Shown: in pieces, positions 25,253 through 34,888 of the stretch | Layout: every line of letters starts with the position of its first letter | Position numbering within the stretch: position 1 is the first letter of the stretch | Origin: a virus | IMG/VR virus record: IMGVR_UViG_3300042332_000520 | Location: 1 to 53,828 of that record | Direction: 5' to 3' (one strand) | DNA: 53,828 nt | Notes under the pieces: model-generated | Seen by the model: the letters and a program-made list of their open reading frames with translations, nothing else | Told to the model about the DNA's origin: nothing | The model's database searches: none | Position numbers and translations under genes: made by a program

Positions 25253-26202
25253 AATTCAACTCCTTCTGCAACAATAAATGCTCCAGTACCGGGAGCTTGA
25301 GCATAGAAACGACCTGCTGCAGTGCATCGTAATTGCCATGAATACAAAGATGGGTTGATTGCGGACACGTTATTTGTAAATATATTACTTAATGTAAATG
25401 CAGCCCCAGTAAATGACATAGTTGGTGTTGCACGCATAGTTACAGGAAGTGGGATATTGTTAACTGTATATGATTGTACAATGTTTTGATATGCGTCTTG
25501 GAAATATGCTCCACTTAATTGTTGTTTCAAGTAATATCTTTGACACAACTCCAACTCGGTTTGTATAGGTCTAAACTCAAAAGGGCTTGCTACAGAGCCT
25601 TTTTCAAGTTGCAATTCTCCTATTGTTAAAGTCGCACCAGAGTTTAAAGCACCAGTACTGATAACTATAGCAATACCAGAGCCTGTAGCAACTGGAAAAG
25701 TCGCAGAATATTTATTTTCTGTACTATTAATAGTAAAAGTTCCAGTAGCTATTTGAGTCTGTGTTGGTGAGTTAAGAGTGCCAAAAGCATCTGTACTGTT
25801 TGCATAATATGCTGTCCAATTGATAGATGTTAGACTTGAACTACTTGCTTTAATAGAAAATACAGCCGTATTACCATAGATATCAAATGTATTTGCTCTT
25901 TCTAATCGAGTACCAAAAGTAATTCCAGTACATCCAGTAGCACCTGTAAATCTATAGCGTTTTTGATTTAGTACTGTAACAATTTGGCCTGTGATAGCTG
26001 CACCAAAAGAAGTTCCAAAAAATCTGTCTACTAAATATACAGCATTACTGTTTTGAATAGTATGCGAAGCAAAAAATTTATACTGATCTACTTCAAAAGA
26101 ACCATTAATAATTCTATTTCGAAAACCAGTATAACCTGCAGAACCTTGAGAAGAAGAATCTGCAAAAGATATCCCATTTGTACCATTAATTGTTACTGTC
26201 AT
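25249..26202 (-). CDS. tail fibre with RNRIINGSFE/CQRYY domain
   Basis: 317 residues. Carries FRNRIINGSFEVDQ near residue 27 and SPFEFRPIQTELELCQRYY near 210, two conserved ends of a beta-sandwich, carbohydrate-binding-like module found in phage fibres. The same two motifs appear in the upstream 364-residue fibre. The N-terminus (TVTINGTNGISFADSS) is a tail-attachment type sequence. Probable receptor-binding protein. Confidence 0.75.
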   Translation of the reverse strand: MTVTINGTNGISFADSSSQGSAGYTGFRNRIINGSFEVDQYKFFASHTIQNSNAVYLVDRFFGTSFGAAITGQIVTVLNQKRYRFTGATGCTGITFGTRLERANTFDIYGNTAVFSIKASSSSLTSINWTAYYANSTDAFGTLNSPTQTQIATGTFTINSTENKYSATFPVATGSGIAIVISTGALNSGATLTIGELQLEKGSVASPFEFRPIQTELELCQRYYLKQQLSGAYFQDAYQNIVQSYTVNNIPLPVTMRATPTMSFTGAAFTLSNIFTNNVSAINPSLYSWQLRCTAAGRFYAQAPGTGAFIVAEGVEL

Positions 26203-26387
26203 TCTTGTACTTCCTGCTGTGTTTGTGTACCCCAGATAACCACTGGAGCAGTATTACCTTCTTCTACCCAACTTAAATATGCTAAGTAATCAGAGTTATC
26301 TTCTGACATTGGAATACATGCGCCATCTTCTCTTAGAATATGCTGTTTATTATGATGGAAATTATCCATTTGTATGATTGTGTACAT
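26199..26387 (-). CDS. 62-residue fibre-module protein, paralogue-like
   Basis: 62 residues with CIPMSEDNSDYLAYLSWVEEGNTAPVV, matching the spacing of the DYxAYLxWxxEGNT motif in the protein at 25064-25252. It lies immediately after the 364-residue fibre gene and overlaps the next fibre by four bases. Probable partner or chaperone of the fibre before it. Confidence 0.6.
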   Translation of the reverse strand: MYTIIQMDNFHHNKQHILREDGACIPMSEDNSDYLAYLSWVEEGNTAPVVIWGTQTQQEVQE

Positions 26388-26395
26388 AACTATCC

Positions 26396-27490
26396 TTAGG
26401 TAATTTCATTAGAAGCGATCCAAGAACCTTCAGTAATTGCAGAAGTTCCACTATTAGACCCTTTTCCAGTTACATCCATATTGGCAATAAAACCACTTGA
26501 ATGCACAAAACCTACAGTTGTTGCTACAGATGGATACTGCCAAGTAGTACCATTACTATACAGAGCTAAAGCATTAGCATGTCCAGTACTATGACTAGGA
26601 CGGTAAAATGTAATAGTAGGTGTTCCTCGCATTGTTGTGGCAAACGGAATATAACACGTTTCTGCTGCTACACCGTTATAAGTAGAAGCAATTCCGCATC
26701 TTAAACTATAAGCTCCAGCATAAGGAGCTACCCAACCGTAAGGTGTGCTTTGCTGATAATATCTTTGACATAACTGCAACTCAAGTCCAAAAGGTCTTTG
26801 CTCAAATGGAGTTGCAACAGAACCTCCCTCAAGTTGTAATGAATAAAAAGTCTTCTGAAAAGTTCCAGCAACAGGGATAATTATAGTTAATGCGCCATTA
26901 TCTGCTGCAATTGTTTTACCTGCTACCGATGGTACATTAAAAACTAAAACTCTACGATAAATTGTACCTAATACTAGTACTGATGTATCTGAAATAGGTG
27001 CTGTGTCTACACTAGTACTTCCACCAGAGCCAAATGCTTGTCGTAGATAAGGAGGTGTACCTGTTTCTGTACCACTTACATTATTGTAGTAATAAGATAA
27101 TGTACAAGTTTGACCTGCAAATGTTCTTACGTTCTCTACAGTATGTAAAATATAACCGCCAACTAAAGATGTACCTCCTAGTAGCATATAATTACCTAAA
27201 TCAGAACTTATACTTGGTTGAACATCTACACCTTTTACTACTGATAAAGAGCCAGAAGACCAACCAAAATAAAAACGATCTACAGAATTATAACCTCCAG
27301 TTGTTTGAGAAGTATTTCGTTGCCATACCTGTAAACCACCATTAATAATCTTATTTCTAAAATTCTGTAATTGATCTGTAGTTGCAATTATACCACTTGT
27401 TGTTGGAACTGTAAGTGTATAAGCTGCAGTAGTAACAGGAGCATTAAGCTCCACGCTACCACCAGCAGACGATTGTAATTTAACTCCCAT
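26396..27490 (-). CDS. tail fibre, second copy of the RNKIINGG/CQRYY domain
   Basis: 364 residues. The N-terminus GVKLQSSAGGSVELNAPVTTAAYTLTVPTTSGIIATTDQ is a typical phage fibre attachment sequence. FRNKIINGGLQVWQRN and TPFEQRPFGLELQLCQRYYQQ mark the same domain as in the next fibre, so the two are diverged paralogues. Likely receptor-binding component. Confidence 0.75.
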   Translation of the reverse strand: MGVKLQSSAGGSVELNAPVTTAAYTLTVPTTSGIIATTDQLQNFRNKIINGGLQVWQRNTSQTTGGYNSVDRFYFGWSSGSLSVVKGVDVQPSISSDLGNYMLLGGTSLVGGYILHTVENVRTFAGQTCTLSYYYNNVSGTETGTPPYLRQAFGSGGSTSVDTAPISDTSVLVLGTIYRRVLVFNVPSVAGKTIAADNGALTIIIPVAGTFQKTFYSLQLEGGSVATPFEQRPFGLELQLCQRYYQQSTPYGWVAPYAGAYSLRCGIASTYNGVAAETCYIPFATTMRGTPTITFYRPSHSTGHANALALYSNGTTWQYPSVATTVGFVHSSGFIANMDVTGKGSNSGTSAITEGSWIASNEIT

Positions 27491-27499
27491 TAAAACTCC

Positions 27500-29158
27500 T
27501 TAAATTATTGTCCATGTAGAACCATTAGGTACTGTTACAGTAATACCGTTTGTGACAGTAATTGGACCTGCTGACATAGCATTATTTCCCGTGGCTATAG
27601 TATAATTTGCGCTAATTGTATTTGAATTCTCAATAATGCCGCTACTGACTTTTAATGCAGTTACAGTAGCAGTTCCTCCAAACACATTGGTAGCTGTACC
27701 CGCGATATTAATATTCCATGTTGCGTAACCACCACCACCATAAGGTCCGGGCCAGCCAATATCTGCCCAAGTTGTAGCATAATCTGTATTTGAAGATTTT
27801 ACTAGAACATAGTTTGTAGAACCTCCAGCAGCTACTCCGGGTCCGGGTTGACCGGGTGGACCGGGTTCTCCCGGAGCACCATCTATACCATCGACACCAT
27901 TCAAACCATCGACACCGTTTAAACCATCGGCACCGTTTAAACCATCAGCACCGTTTAAACCGGGCGCTCCATCCATACCAGCTGGTCCTGCCGGTCCTTC
28001 TGGTCCTTGCGGTCCTACTGGCCCGGCTGACCATGTACCATCGCCTCTCCAGAACGTAGTAGCCGAAGCATTTGTACCACTATTTAAACGTGATACAGGC
28101 AAGTTAGCTAATAAATTAGTAGCATTTGTAGCTGTACCATTTAAAGTAGCAGTAATAGTTCCTGCTGAAAAATTACCAGAAGCATCTCTTAATACACTAG
28201 AATTAGCAGTATTAGTGCTAACGGAGTAACCGACTTGTGAATTAGCTATTGTGGCGGTAACGTTTTCAAAAGCTAGAGTTTGGAATCCAATAGCCCAGCC
28301 GGAGGTATATGAGGCGGACATGCCGCCATAACCAAGTTGAACGTCCGTAACATATACCTGAGGATATTCCCATGTTGAAGATAATTCCCCTACGTATACG
28401 ACTGCTTTACCTGCTGCATTATAACCAAAACGTACTGTAAACCTACGATCTACTTGAGGATTTCCTACAATATAAGCAAAAGGATTATTAGCCCAAGTAT
28501 TGCCGGGGCCATAAGCATAACTACCACAATGAATTTCAAAAGATTCGTTTGTAGTATATTCGTAGACTTTAATAGTCATACGAATCATCGTATTAGTCAT
28601 ACCAACTGGAAGCGTAATAACCATTGCACCAGTAACAGTTCCAGCACCTGTGGTATAAACAGCACCACCGGGGTTAGTAATTCTGGTGAATCCTCCGTCA
28701 TAAATACTAGGTACTACAATATTAGCACTACCATTAAATGAAATACCATTAATTGTTCTGGTTGTTTGTAGTGTAGTGGCTGTACCTGCATTACCTGTTA
28801 CGTTGATACCCCAAGTACCACTAGCTCCTGTACCTGTTAGAGTTGGTGAATAACTATTATAATTACTACTATGCAGAGCTATTGCACCATTAATAGTCAG
28901 ATTGCCAGAACCTCCGGGAGTAAATTTTAATAATCCTACAGTACTGTTACGAACCCATTTATTACCAGTATCAATCAGTGCTACATCATAAGCATTAGCT
29001 ACGGATACACCTGCTGCAATAACCTTTGCAGCTGCACCACTGATATCTATACCCCAAGTTCCAGTAGCTCCTACACCTGCAGTACTTGGTCCTGCAGTAC
29101 TTTGTATGGTATTGTCGGCAAATTTTATGCCATTTTTTACTTTAAATTCATTTGCCAT
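27500..29158 (-). CDS. tail fibre with collagen-like Gly-X-Y segment
   Basis: 552 residues. Starts [20 protein letters not shown], a fibre attachment motif. A stretch near residues 377-440 is an uninterrupted Gly-X-Y repeat ([13 protein letters not shown], then four copies of the NG(A/V)DGL unit, then [12 protein letters not shown]), expected to form a collagen-like triple helix in a fibre trimer. The DNA of the NG(A/V)DGL part is a direct 18-bp repeat (27888-27959). The flanking parts are beta-rich. Role: long fibre or whisker. Confidence 0.82.
   Translation of the reverse strand: MANEFKVKNGIKFADNTIQSTAGPSTAGVGATGTWGIDISGAAAKVIAAGVSVANAYDVALIDTGNKWVRNSTVGLLKFTPGGSGNLTINGAIALHSSNYNSYSPTLTGTGASGTWGINVTGNAGTATTLQTTRTINGISFNGSANIVVPSIYDGGFTRITNPGGAVYTTGAGTVTGAMVITLPVGMTNTMIRMTIKVYEYTTNESFEIHCGSYAYGPGNTWANNPFAYIVGNPQVDRRFTVRFGYNAAGKAVVYVGELSSTWEYPQVYVTDVQLGYGGMSASYTSGWAIGFQTLAFENVTATIANSQVGYSVSTNTANSSVLRDASGNFSAGTITATLNGTATNATNLLANLPVSRLNSGTNASATTFWRGDGTWSAGPVGPQGPEGPAGPAGMDGAPGLNGADGLNGADGLNGVDGLNGVDGIDGAPGEPGPPGQPGPGVAAGGSTNYVLVKSSNTDYATTWADIGWPGPYGGGGYATWNINIAGTATNVFGGTATVTALKVSSGIIENSNTISANYTIATGNNAMSAGPITVTNGITVTVPNGSTWTII
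27888..27959 (-). repeat. four tandem 18-bp repeats in the collagen-like fibre gene
   Basis: Four consecutive 18-base units beginning CCATC(A/G)RC, at 27888, 27906, 27924 and 27942, differing at a few positions. They encode six-residue NG(A/V)DGL units, so copy number could change by slippage and alter fibre length. Confidence 0.85.
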
Positions 29159-29184
29159 TTTGTTTCCCTATCCACAAATATGTC

Positions 29185-30393
29185 TTACACTGCAAATAGT
29201 GTACGCTCGATAATTATCGATGCATTAGTTGTTGCTGCGTTTGTAATAGTGGCACTTAATGTTAGTGTGCCTGTAGCGATTGCAGCTGAGAAAGTCACTG
29301 GAATTGGAGATGCAGCATTTGTTTCTAAAACAGAATACTCGTTCATTACTACGTTAGTTCCATCGTGAAGCATTCTTACTTCGCTTACTTGATATTTAGT
29401 TCCTTGAGTTACTTGAATTGTGTATTTAGCACTTCTGTATGTTGCCGTGGCCCATGTATCTAGAGTTGAAATAGTATTGACTGTAATATTGGCAGGTGTT
29501 ACAGCTTGTTTAGCTATTTTTGTAGCTGCACTTACAGCTAAAAGTAGTGCAGAATTATTTAACTGAATATTTGAAGTAGTTGTACTACCTCTTCCAGTAA
29601 CAGTAGATAAAGTATCTGATTCAGTTGTCAGATAACTTACGTTTGATGCTGCAGTAACTAGACCTTTTGCATTAACTGTTACGTTATTGTAAGTGCCTAC
29701 ATTAGAGTTTACAGTTGCTAGGGTTGCTGTTCCTGTTACGTTTGCGGAACCATTAAAAGAACCTGATGTGTATGTTACATCACCAGTCATAGCGATTGTA
29801 CGACCAGTGGTTAATGTAGCTGCGCTACCTGTAATATTGCTGTCTGTAAAAGCTACATCTTTGTAAGAAGCATAAGCTGTTGCAGAACCAAAAGCTTGTT
29901 GCCAAATACGCATTCCAATAGCGTCTTTACGGAACATAACTAGATTATCATTACCTCCGCTAGAATCAGTATAACTTCTCAGATGTAAAAAGTCAGCATA
30001 TGGACTAGCACTATTATTTGTCCAAGAAGTAAAACCAAATTTTAATCTGCTGGTTCCTAATTCACTTGGGCTAATTGCCCTATTATCTTCACCAGATAAT
30101 AATCCAGAAGTCGATGCTGTTGCAGCATTACCAGTTGTACTTTGGTTAAAAGTGGGCCATGTTTGACCAGCTGCAAAGGTAATAGCGCCTGTCATTGTAC
30201 CACCAGTAAGTGGTAAATAAACACTACTTAGTGAAGTTACAGAAGGAAAATAATCAATCGTTATACCGTCTGATTTTTTGTAGTATAATTTTCCATCTGC
30301 ATAGTTTAACGCTAATTCTCCATAACTCAAATCTGTTGTTAAAGGAATTTTTGCTGCTACAGATGATTTTTTAAGCTGGACTAAATTTGCCAT
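29185..30393 (-). CDS. tail fibre/tail structural protein
   Basis: Starts at ATG 30393 with AGGAG five bases upstream; a TTG one codon earlier is the alternative. 402 residues. The N-terminus NLVQLKKSSVAAKIPLTTDLSYGELALNYADGKLYYKKSDG is a common tail-attachment element of fibres, and it is followed by a Thr/Ser/Ala-rich shaft. The C-terminal 100 residues carry KYTIQVTQGTKYQVSEVRMLHDGTNVVMNEYSVLE, a beta-rich head seen in several phage fibres. Confidence 0.72.
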   Translation of the reverse strand: MANLVQLKKSSVAAKIPLTTDLSYGELALNYADGKLYYKKSDGITIDYFPSVTSLSSVYLPLTGGTMTGAITFAAGQTWPTFNQSTTGNAATASTSGLLSGEDNRAISPSELGTSRLKFGFTSWTNNSASPYADFLHLRSYTDSSGGNDNLVMFRKDAIGMRIWQQAFGSATAYASYKDVAFTDSNITGSAATLTTGRTIAMTGDVTYTSGSFNGSANVTGTATLATVNSNVGTYNNVTVNAKGLVTAASNVSYLTTESDTLSTVTGRGSTTTSNIQLNNSALLLAVSAATKIAKQAVTPANITVNTISTLDTWATATYRSAKYTIQVTQGTKYQVSEVRMLHDGTNVVMNEYSVLETNAASPIPVTFSAAIATGTLTLSATITNAATTNASIIIERTLFAV

Positions 30394-30411
30394 CAAGACT
30401 CCTAAAAAGGT

Positions 30412-30441
30412 ATAAAATAAAAGGGGCTAAAAAGCCCCTTA
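30412..30441 (-). terminator. terminator after 762-residue fibre gene
   Basis: Perfect AAGGGGCT/AGCCCCTT stem (30421-30440) with an AAAA-type loop and a U-rich tail on the minus strand. It separates the large fibre gene from the next fibre. Confidence 0.88.
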
Positions 30442-30447
30442 TGAATA

Positions 30448-32736
30448 TCAGTATGTACCGCCGTCAATAGAATTTGACCAGTAAGGATTACCAGCTGCAT
30501 CTTCACGTAAGAAGCTACCATCAATAGTAGAAGCAGCAGTTACACCCATTGCAGATGTACCATTACCATAGATTATACCACGAGCAGTAGCTGTTGTCAA
30601 TCCTGTACCACCGTTTGCTACTGCAATAGTTGTACCATTCCATGTACCAGTACCAATAGTACCAACAGTAGTAATAGTACCTTGACCAGCATAAGTAGAC
30701 GCAATATCTATTGCATCAGCTGTAACACTAATTCTATTAGTTGTACCAACTACAGCGAGAACACCTGAAGTGTATGTTAAACCGTTACCAGCTACAGTGC
30801 TTGCTAGAGCAATATCATTAGCATTAACTGTAATACCTAAACCTGCACCTACATCAAATGTAGTACCATTTAATGTTAAACCATTACCAGCTACATATGC
30901 ACCAGCACCTGAGAATTGTGTCCAAACCTGACCTGAGAAACTTGTCAAATAGTGATTAGTTTGGACCCATCCTGTTTTAGCATAATTTAGACCTTCCATA
31001 ATATATACAGAAGAACCAACAAGTTCTTGATAAGTATCTGCATCTGCAGAACGAACTAGAGCATATGTTGTACCATTGTCGGTGTAATTGTATACACCAT
31101 TATCAGCTGCAGTTGTTTGACCAGTTAATAGTAAACGATAGCCTACATGGGCAGTGCCAAGAGCAGCATGTCCATCGATAATCAGTGTATTAGTAGAACC
31201 AGTTAATGCAACGTTTGTTGTGGCTAATAAGTTAGCTGCAGCTTTCCAATCAAGACCTGAAACTGCATTATCTACATAGGCTTTGTTGGCAGCATCTGTA
31301 GAATTTACTGGAGCAGCAACACCTGTAATTCTGTGATTTGCTACGTCTACGGCACCAGAGCCATTTGGACTAATAATGATATTACCATTAGCATCTAAAG
31401 AACTTAGTGTATTTCCGTTTAGATTTAAGTTATCTACTGTTAATTCTGTAACACCTGCTAGAGAAGTAGAAGTTGCGCCTAATGCTACTGTTGTAGAACC
31501 AATAGTTACAGAACTATAAGTTAGAGATGTATTGGCAATATTGGTAAGTGTATTATTAGCACCGCTAATAGTCTTACCTGTAAATGTTTCTGTGCCAGCT
31601 AATGTAGCTAATGTACCAGATGTTGGTAAAGTAACTGTTGTATTAGCAGTAGAATTAAGAGTAGTAACAAACGCACCAGTTGTTGCTAAAGTTGAACCGT
31701 TAGCGATTGTTAAAGTCGCTGAAGTTGCAGGAGCTGTTAGCGTAAGTTTGTTAATTGATGTTGCAGTAGCGGCACCTAGAGTAGGTGTAACAAGGGTTGG
31801 ACTTGTTGCAAAAACTAAAGAACCAGAGCCTGTTTCATCAGAAATAACGCCAGCTAACTGAGCAGAAGTTGTAGCTGCAAAATTACCTAATGTATTACTA
31901 GTTAAAGCTAATGTACCAGTACCAGTTGGAAGTGTAACAGTGTTAGTTCCAGCAACAGCATTGGCAACAAGAGTTGTAGAGCCAGAAGTTGAACCGTCAT
32001 ATTTTGCACCCGTACCACCGATAGTTGGTAATGTTAGGGTTTTATTTGTAAGTGTTTGAGTGCCTGTTAGAGTAGTAACAGTACTATCAATATCGAAAGT
32101 AACTGTGTTATTTGTAACAGCAGATGTGATACCAACACCACCAACAAAACTTAATGTATCCGTTAATAAGGCAACAGCATCTGTACCAGTATCACCAGAA
32201 ATATTTAAATTAGAGGCTACAGCAGCTGTAGATACACCTGTAACTAAACCTTTAGCGTTAACTGTAATAACTGGAATAGATGAAGCAGCACCAAATGTAC
32301 CTACATTAGTATTTACAGTAGCTAGTGTTAAAGCACTAGATACATTGGTTGAACCGTCTACAGAGCTAAAAGTAGCTGTTGCATCACCAGTTAAGGATAG
32401 GTCACGAGCAGTAGCCCATTTTGTAGCAGTACTTGCATTACCAGCAAGAGCTGCAGTAATTGTACCAGCTAAAAAGTTACCTGATGCATCTCTTTTTACG
32501 ATTGTAGAAGCAGTATTGGCATTTGTAGCTGCACTCACCATATCGGTGAAAAATTTACCACCGATTACAATATGATTCGCCGCATTACCAGAGGTTTCTG
32601 TACCCATACCGATGTATAAGCGATCACCACCATTTGAGCCATTATCAGCTAATGCTGAATACGCTAATTCACCTTGAGCTAGTGTAGTAGGATTACCTGC
32701 CACATCAGAGCGTTTGAGTCTTAAAATTGAAGCCAT
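30448..32736 (-). CDS. large tail fibre protein
   Basis: 762 residues, the longest fibre. N-terminus ILRLKRSDVAGNPTTLAQGELAYSALADNG...RLYIGMGTE is a recurring tail-attachment motif. The long middle is Thr/Ala/Gly/Ser/Val-rich with repeated tags such as TLTLPTIGGTG and TVTLPTG, typical of shaft repeats. The ending GGTGLTTATARGIIYGNGTSAMG and IDGGTY is common in cyanophage-type and other fibres. Probably a long side fibre. Confidence 0.82.
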   Translation of the reverse strand: MASILRLKRSDVAGNPTTLAQGELAYSALADNGSNGGDRLYIGMGTETSGNAANHIVIGGKFFTDMVSAATNANTASTIVKRDASGNFLAGTITAALAGNASTATKWATARDLSLTGDATATFSSVDGSTNVSSALTLATVNTNVGTFGAASSIPVITVNAKGLVTGVSTAAVASNLNISGDTGTDAVALLTDTLSFVGGVGITSAVTNNTVTFDIDSTVTTLTGTQTLTNKTLTLPTIGGTGAKYDGSTSGSTTLVANAVAGTNTVTLPTGTGTLALTSNTLGNFAATTSAQLAGVISDETGSGSLVFATSPTLVTPTLGAATATSINKLTLTAPATSATLTIANGSTLATTGAFVTTLNSTANTTVTLPTSGTLATLAGTETFTGKTISGANNTLTNIANTSLTYSSVTIGSTTVALGATSTSLAGVTELTVDNLNLNGNTLSSLDANGNIIISPNGSGAVDVANHRITGVAAPVNSTDAANKAYVDNAVSGLDWKAAANLLATTNVALTGSTNTLIIDGHAALGTAHVGYRLLLTGQTTAADNGVYNYTDNGTTYALVRSADADTYQELVGSSVYIMEGLNYAKTGWVQTNHYLTSFSGQVWTQFSGAGAYVAGNGLTLNGTTFDVGAGLGITVNANDIALASTVAGNGLTYTSGVLAVVGTTNRISVTADAIDIASTYAGQGTITTVGTIGTGTWNGTTIAVANGGTGLTTATARGIIYGNGTSAMGVTAASTIDGSFLREDAAGNPYWSNSIDGGTY

Positions 32737-32750
32737 AATTTTTCCTTGAT

Positions 32751-33014
32751 TTAATAATGTCCAGATTCAACGCTCTGGTTTTCGAGAAGGGTTGTTGCAA
32801 CCCATTTTTGTACTACATCTGAATAGACTAAAACTGAACCGTTTTCCTTATTCGTAGCATCTACATCAACAGCCCCTTCTATTTGAGTAACACCTTGCGG
32901 TCCGGGTTCATTAGCTGTAATAATAGTTTGTGGTTGATCAGTATCAATAATCAGTACAGAAGAAGCTCCTTCTTCAATTACTAAAATTGTTTCACTGATT
33001 ACAGTTTCAATCAT
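32751..33014 (-). CDS. small structural-region protein, unknown
   Basis: 87 residues, acidic, beta-strand rich, with GPQGVTQIEGAVDVDATNKENGSVLVYSDVVQKWVATTLLENQ. The last part looks like the attachment segment of fibres. GGAGG precedes the ATG, which overlaps the upstream stop (ATGA). It lies directly before the 762-residue fibre and may connect it to the tail. No family is assigned. Confidence 0.5.
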   Translation of the reverse strand: MIETVISETILVIEEGASSVLIIDTDQPQTIITANEPGPQGVTQIEGAVDVDATNKENGSVLVYSDVVQKWVATTLLENQSVESGHY

Positions 33015-33370
33015 CTAGTTACCTCCGGGATCGCTGCAAAGCACCCTTCTAAAATACGATAGACTGGACCTTCACTTGGATAAATAATTTCTAGATCATA
33101 AACTCCGCCAGTAAAAGTATAACTAGTGCTCACTGTATGTTCGATATCAATTCTTAATTTTCCTAGAACTGGATCATATATAGATAATTTACCATTTTCA
33201 GTAGTAAGTGTATCTAAAATTTCAGAACTATTTACTGATTTTCTAATTTGCATTCTAGCTGTACAACCTGTTAGATTCACAGGTTCAGCAGGTGTTCCAG
33301 TCTTCCACTGGATTAGTTTAGAAAAGGTAGAACCTTTATAAACTGTTAAATCTAAATTTGCTGGTTGCAT
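33011..33370 (-). CDS. phage tail structural protein with small beta-sandwich
   Basis: 119 residues. LDLTVYKGSTFSKLIQWKTG...VNLTGCTARMQIRKSV...KLRIDIEHTVSTSYTFTGGVYDLEIIY...VYRILEGCFAAIPEVTR matches a recurring phage structural domain found near fibre and baseplate genes, with its typical closing PEVTR. Probably an Ig-like adaptor between tail and fibres. It is co-translated with the gene downstream. Confidence 0.62.
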   Translation of the reverse strand: MQPANLDLTVYKGSTFSKLIQWKTGTPAEPVNLTGCTARMQIRKSVNSSEILDTLTTENGKLSIYDPVLGKLRIDIEHTVSTSYTFTGGVYDLEIIYPSEGPVYRILEGCFAAIPEVTR

Positions 33371-33379
33371 GTTGTTCCT

Positions 33380-34801
33380 TTAAAATAACACCAGTGAAGC
33401 GAGTGATGTACGATAATCTACGTAGTTTTCGCCAGTATCAGTACTAACTGTTCTAGCTTTAGGTATGTTTGTGTAAGAATTCGCACTCTGAAAAATGACT
33501 GAACCCATTTTTACAAACTCTAAGAAAGGCAAACCTGTCATTTCTTTTAGTTCCACTTTGGCTCCTGCTCTTGCATTAGATTTTGTATTATATGTATTTC
33601 CTAATACTGCAACAATTGGATTTTCAACGTCATTAGTAGCAAGAACATGCACAAGTAAGAATTCATTATTTGGAACCTCACTCAATATCCAACCAGTTCC
33701 ATTGTAATGATTATATGCAGGGCGGGTAGTGCCAGAATAATGCGAAACTTCATTTGGAAGAATTAATGCAAAATTACTTGAATTTTTTCTATACCAATTT
33801 GTATTAGCACCAATCCGATAGAATACTGGAAGATGAGCAATAGTTGAAAAATCTTGTGGCGAATTATCAATAATATTTATAGTTAAATCCTCATCTGCAA
33901 TAACGCCATTATCGCATCCAAATTGAGCTGCACTAGATAGTGATCCATTTTGTTCAGTAAGAATATTTGAGATGCCTAAACCTGATCTATATTGAGCACC
34001 AATTGATAAGTGCAAATGCTGATGGGTAGCACCATCCATTATAATGCCGTGTCTTTCATCTGCAAAGTAAATATGCTTTTGTTGGTCTTGTCTCCAATAT
34101 ACCAAAGCAACTAAAGCTGCATTCAGAAATAAGTCTGGAGTAACAGTAGTACTTGTTGTTAATGCTTCAGATGGATAATCAAAATAAATAAAATGCACAC
34201 CAGTAGTATCAGTAAGCTGAATAGACTCTGAGAAGTATGTATGTTCCTTTGCATGCAACCAAACATTAAAACCTTGCTGCATATTTGTAGCTGCAATAGT
34301 AAATGTTCTTGAGCTATCATCAAAACTGATAGTGCTTGTGGTTCTGGTTTGAAAACCAGTTGGTTCTTGCATTGCTAGAACTGCGCTATTATCTTGAGTT
34401 ACATTGACTGTTTGAGTAATATGCTCTTCGATAGCTTTATTTTTTGTAGTTATTTTCTTGCCATCTTTAAACAAGATAACCAAATGCCCTACGGAGTCGA
34501 ATTCAGCCCCTACAATAAGGTTTGGATCATTACTAATAGGTTGATCGCCAACAGCCTTAGAAGTCATCTCATACGGGCTTCCAGATAGGCTTCTTAGTGC
34601 TTGCATGTGAGCAGGTACTTTAGGTTTTACTGGTTGATTCTTTTTCTCTTTAATCTTTACAGCACTAAGGCCAGCAAAGATTGCTTCTTCTTGTGTTTGT
34701 TCTTTATCCAGAGCAGCATTGGCAACTGTAGCAAATAACTCTTTTAATTCTTTTGATTTTCCTTGCATAGCAGGAATAGTGTTAGTTGCACTCCAAGCCA
34801 T
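33380..34801 (-). CDS. tail fibre-like protein with ChaB-like N-terminus
   Basis: 473 residues. The first 55 residues (IPAMQGKSKELKELFATVANAALDKEQTQEEAIFAGLSAVK) have the ChaB-like pattern, shared with the small protein encoded just upstream. The rest is beta-rich with RHGIIMDGATHQHLHLSIGAQYRSGLGISNI, as in phage fibre or minor structural proteins. The pairing suggests the ChaB domain is a capsid or portal docking module rather than a cation transport regulator. Own promoter at 34860-34888. Confidence 0.6.
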   Translation of the reverse strand: MAWSATNTIPAMQGKSKELKELFATVANAALDKEQTQEEAIFAGLSAVKIKEKKNQPVKPKVPAHMQALRSLSGSPYEMTSKAVGDQPISNDPNLIVGAEFDSVGHLVILFKDGKKITTKNKAIEEHITQTVNVTQDNSAVLAMQEPTGFQTRTTSTISFDDSSRTFTIAATNMQQGFNVWLHAKEHTYFSESIQLTDTTGVHFIYFDYPSEALTTSTTVTPDLFLNAALVALVYWRQDQQKHIYFADERHGIIMDGATHQHLHLSIGAQYRSGLGISNILTEQNGSLSSAAQFGCDNGVIADEDLTINIIDNSPQDFSTIAHLPVFYRIGANTNWYRKNSSNFALILPNEVSHYSGTTRPAYNHYNGTGWILSEVPNNEFLLVHVLATNDVENPIVAVLGNTYNTKSNARAGAKVELKEMTGLPFLEFVKMGSVIFQSANSYTNIPKARTVSTDTGENYVDYRTSLASLVLF

Positions 34802-34823
34802 AAACTCTCCTTATAAACAATAA

Positions 34824-34850
34824 TAACCCCGAGAGTAACCTCGGGGTATT
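34824..34850 (-). terminator. hairpin before the ChaB-like fibre gene
   Basis: The stem ACCCCGAG/CTCGGGGT (34826-34833 with 34840-34847) is followed leftward by TTATTATT. It lies immediately downstream of the promoter at 34860-34888, so it may be a leader hairpin or terminator of the portal operon. Confidence 0.65.
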
Positions 34851-34859
34851 TGTAAGACT

Positions 34860-34888
34860 ATTATATCACAAAATTACTATTAATTCAA
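34860..34888 (-). promoter_or_regulatory. sigma-70-like promoter for the fibre block
   Basis: Minus strand TTGAAT (34888-34883), a 17-bp spacer and TATAAT (34865-34860) with TG at the extended -10. It overlaps the last codons of the small ChaB-like gene. Confidence 0.72.

Noticed and set aside
32060-32575. Open frame on the plus strand opposite the 762-residue fibre gene
   Set aside because: It mirrors the Thr/Val/Ala-rich codons of the real fibre gene; no ribosome site and no protein-like motifs.
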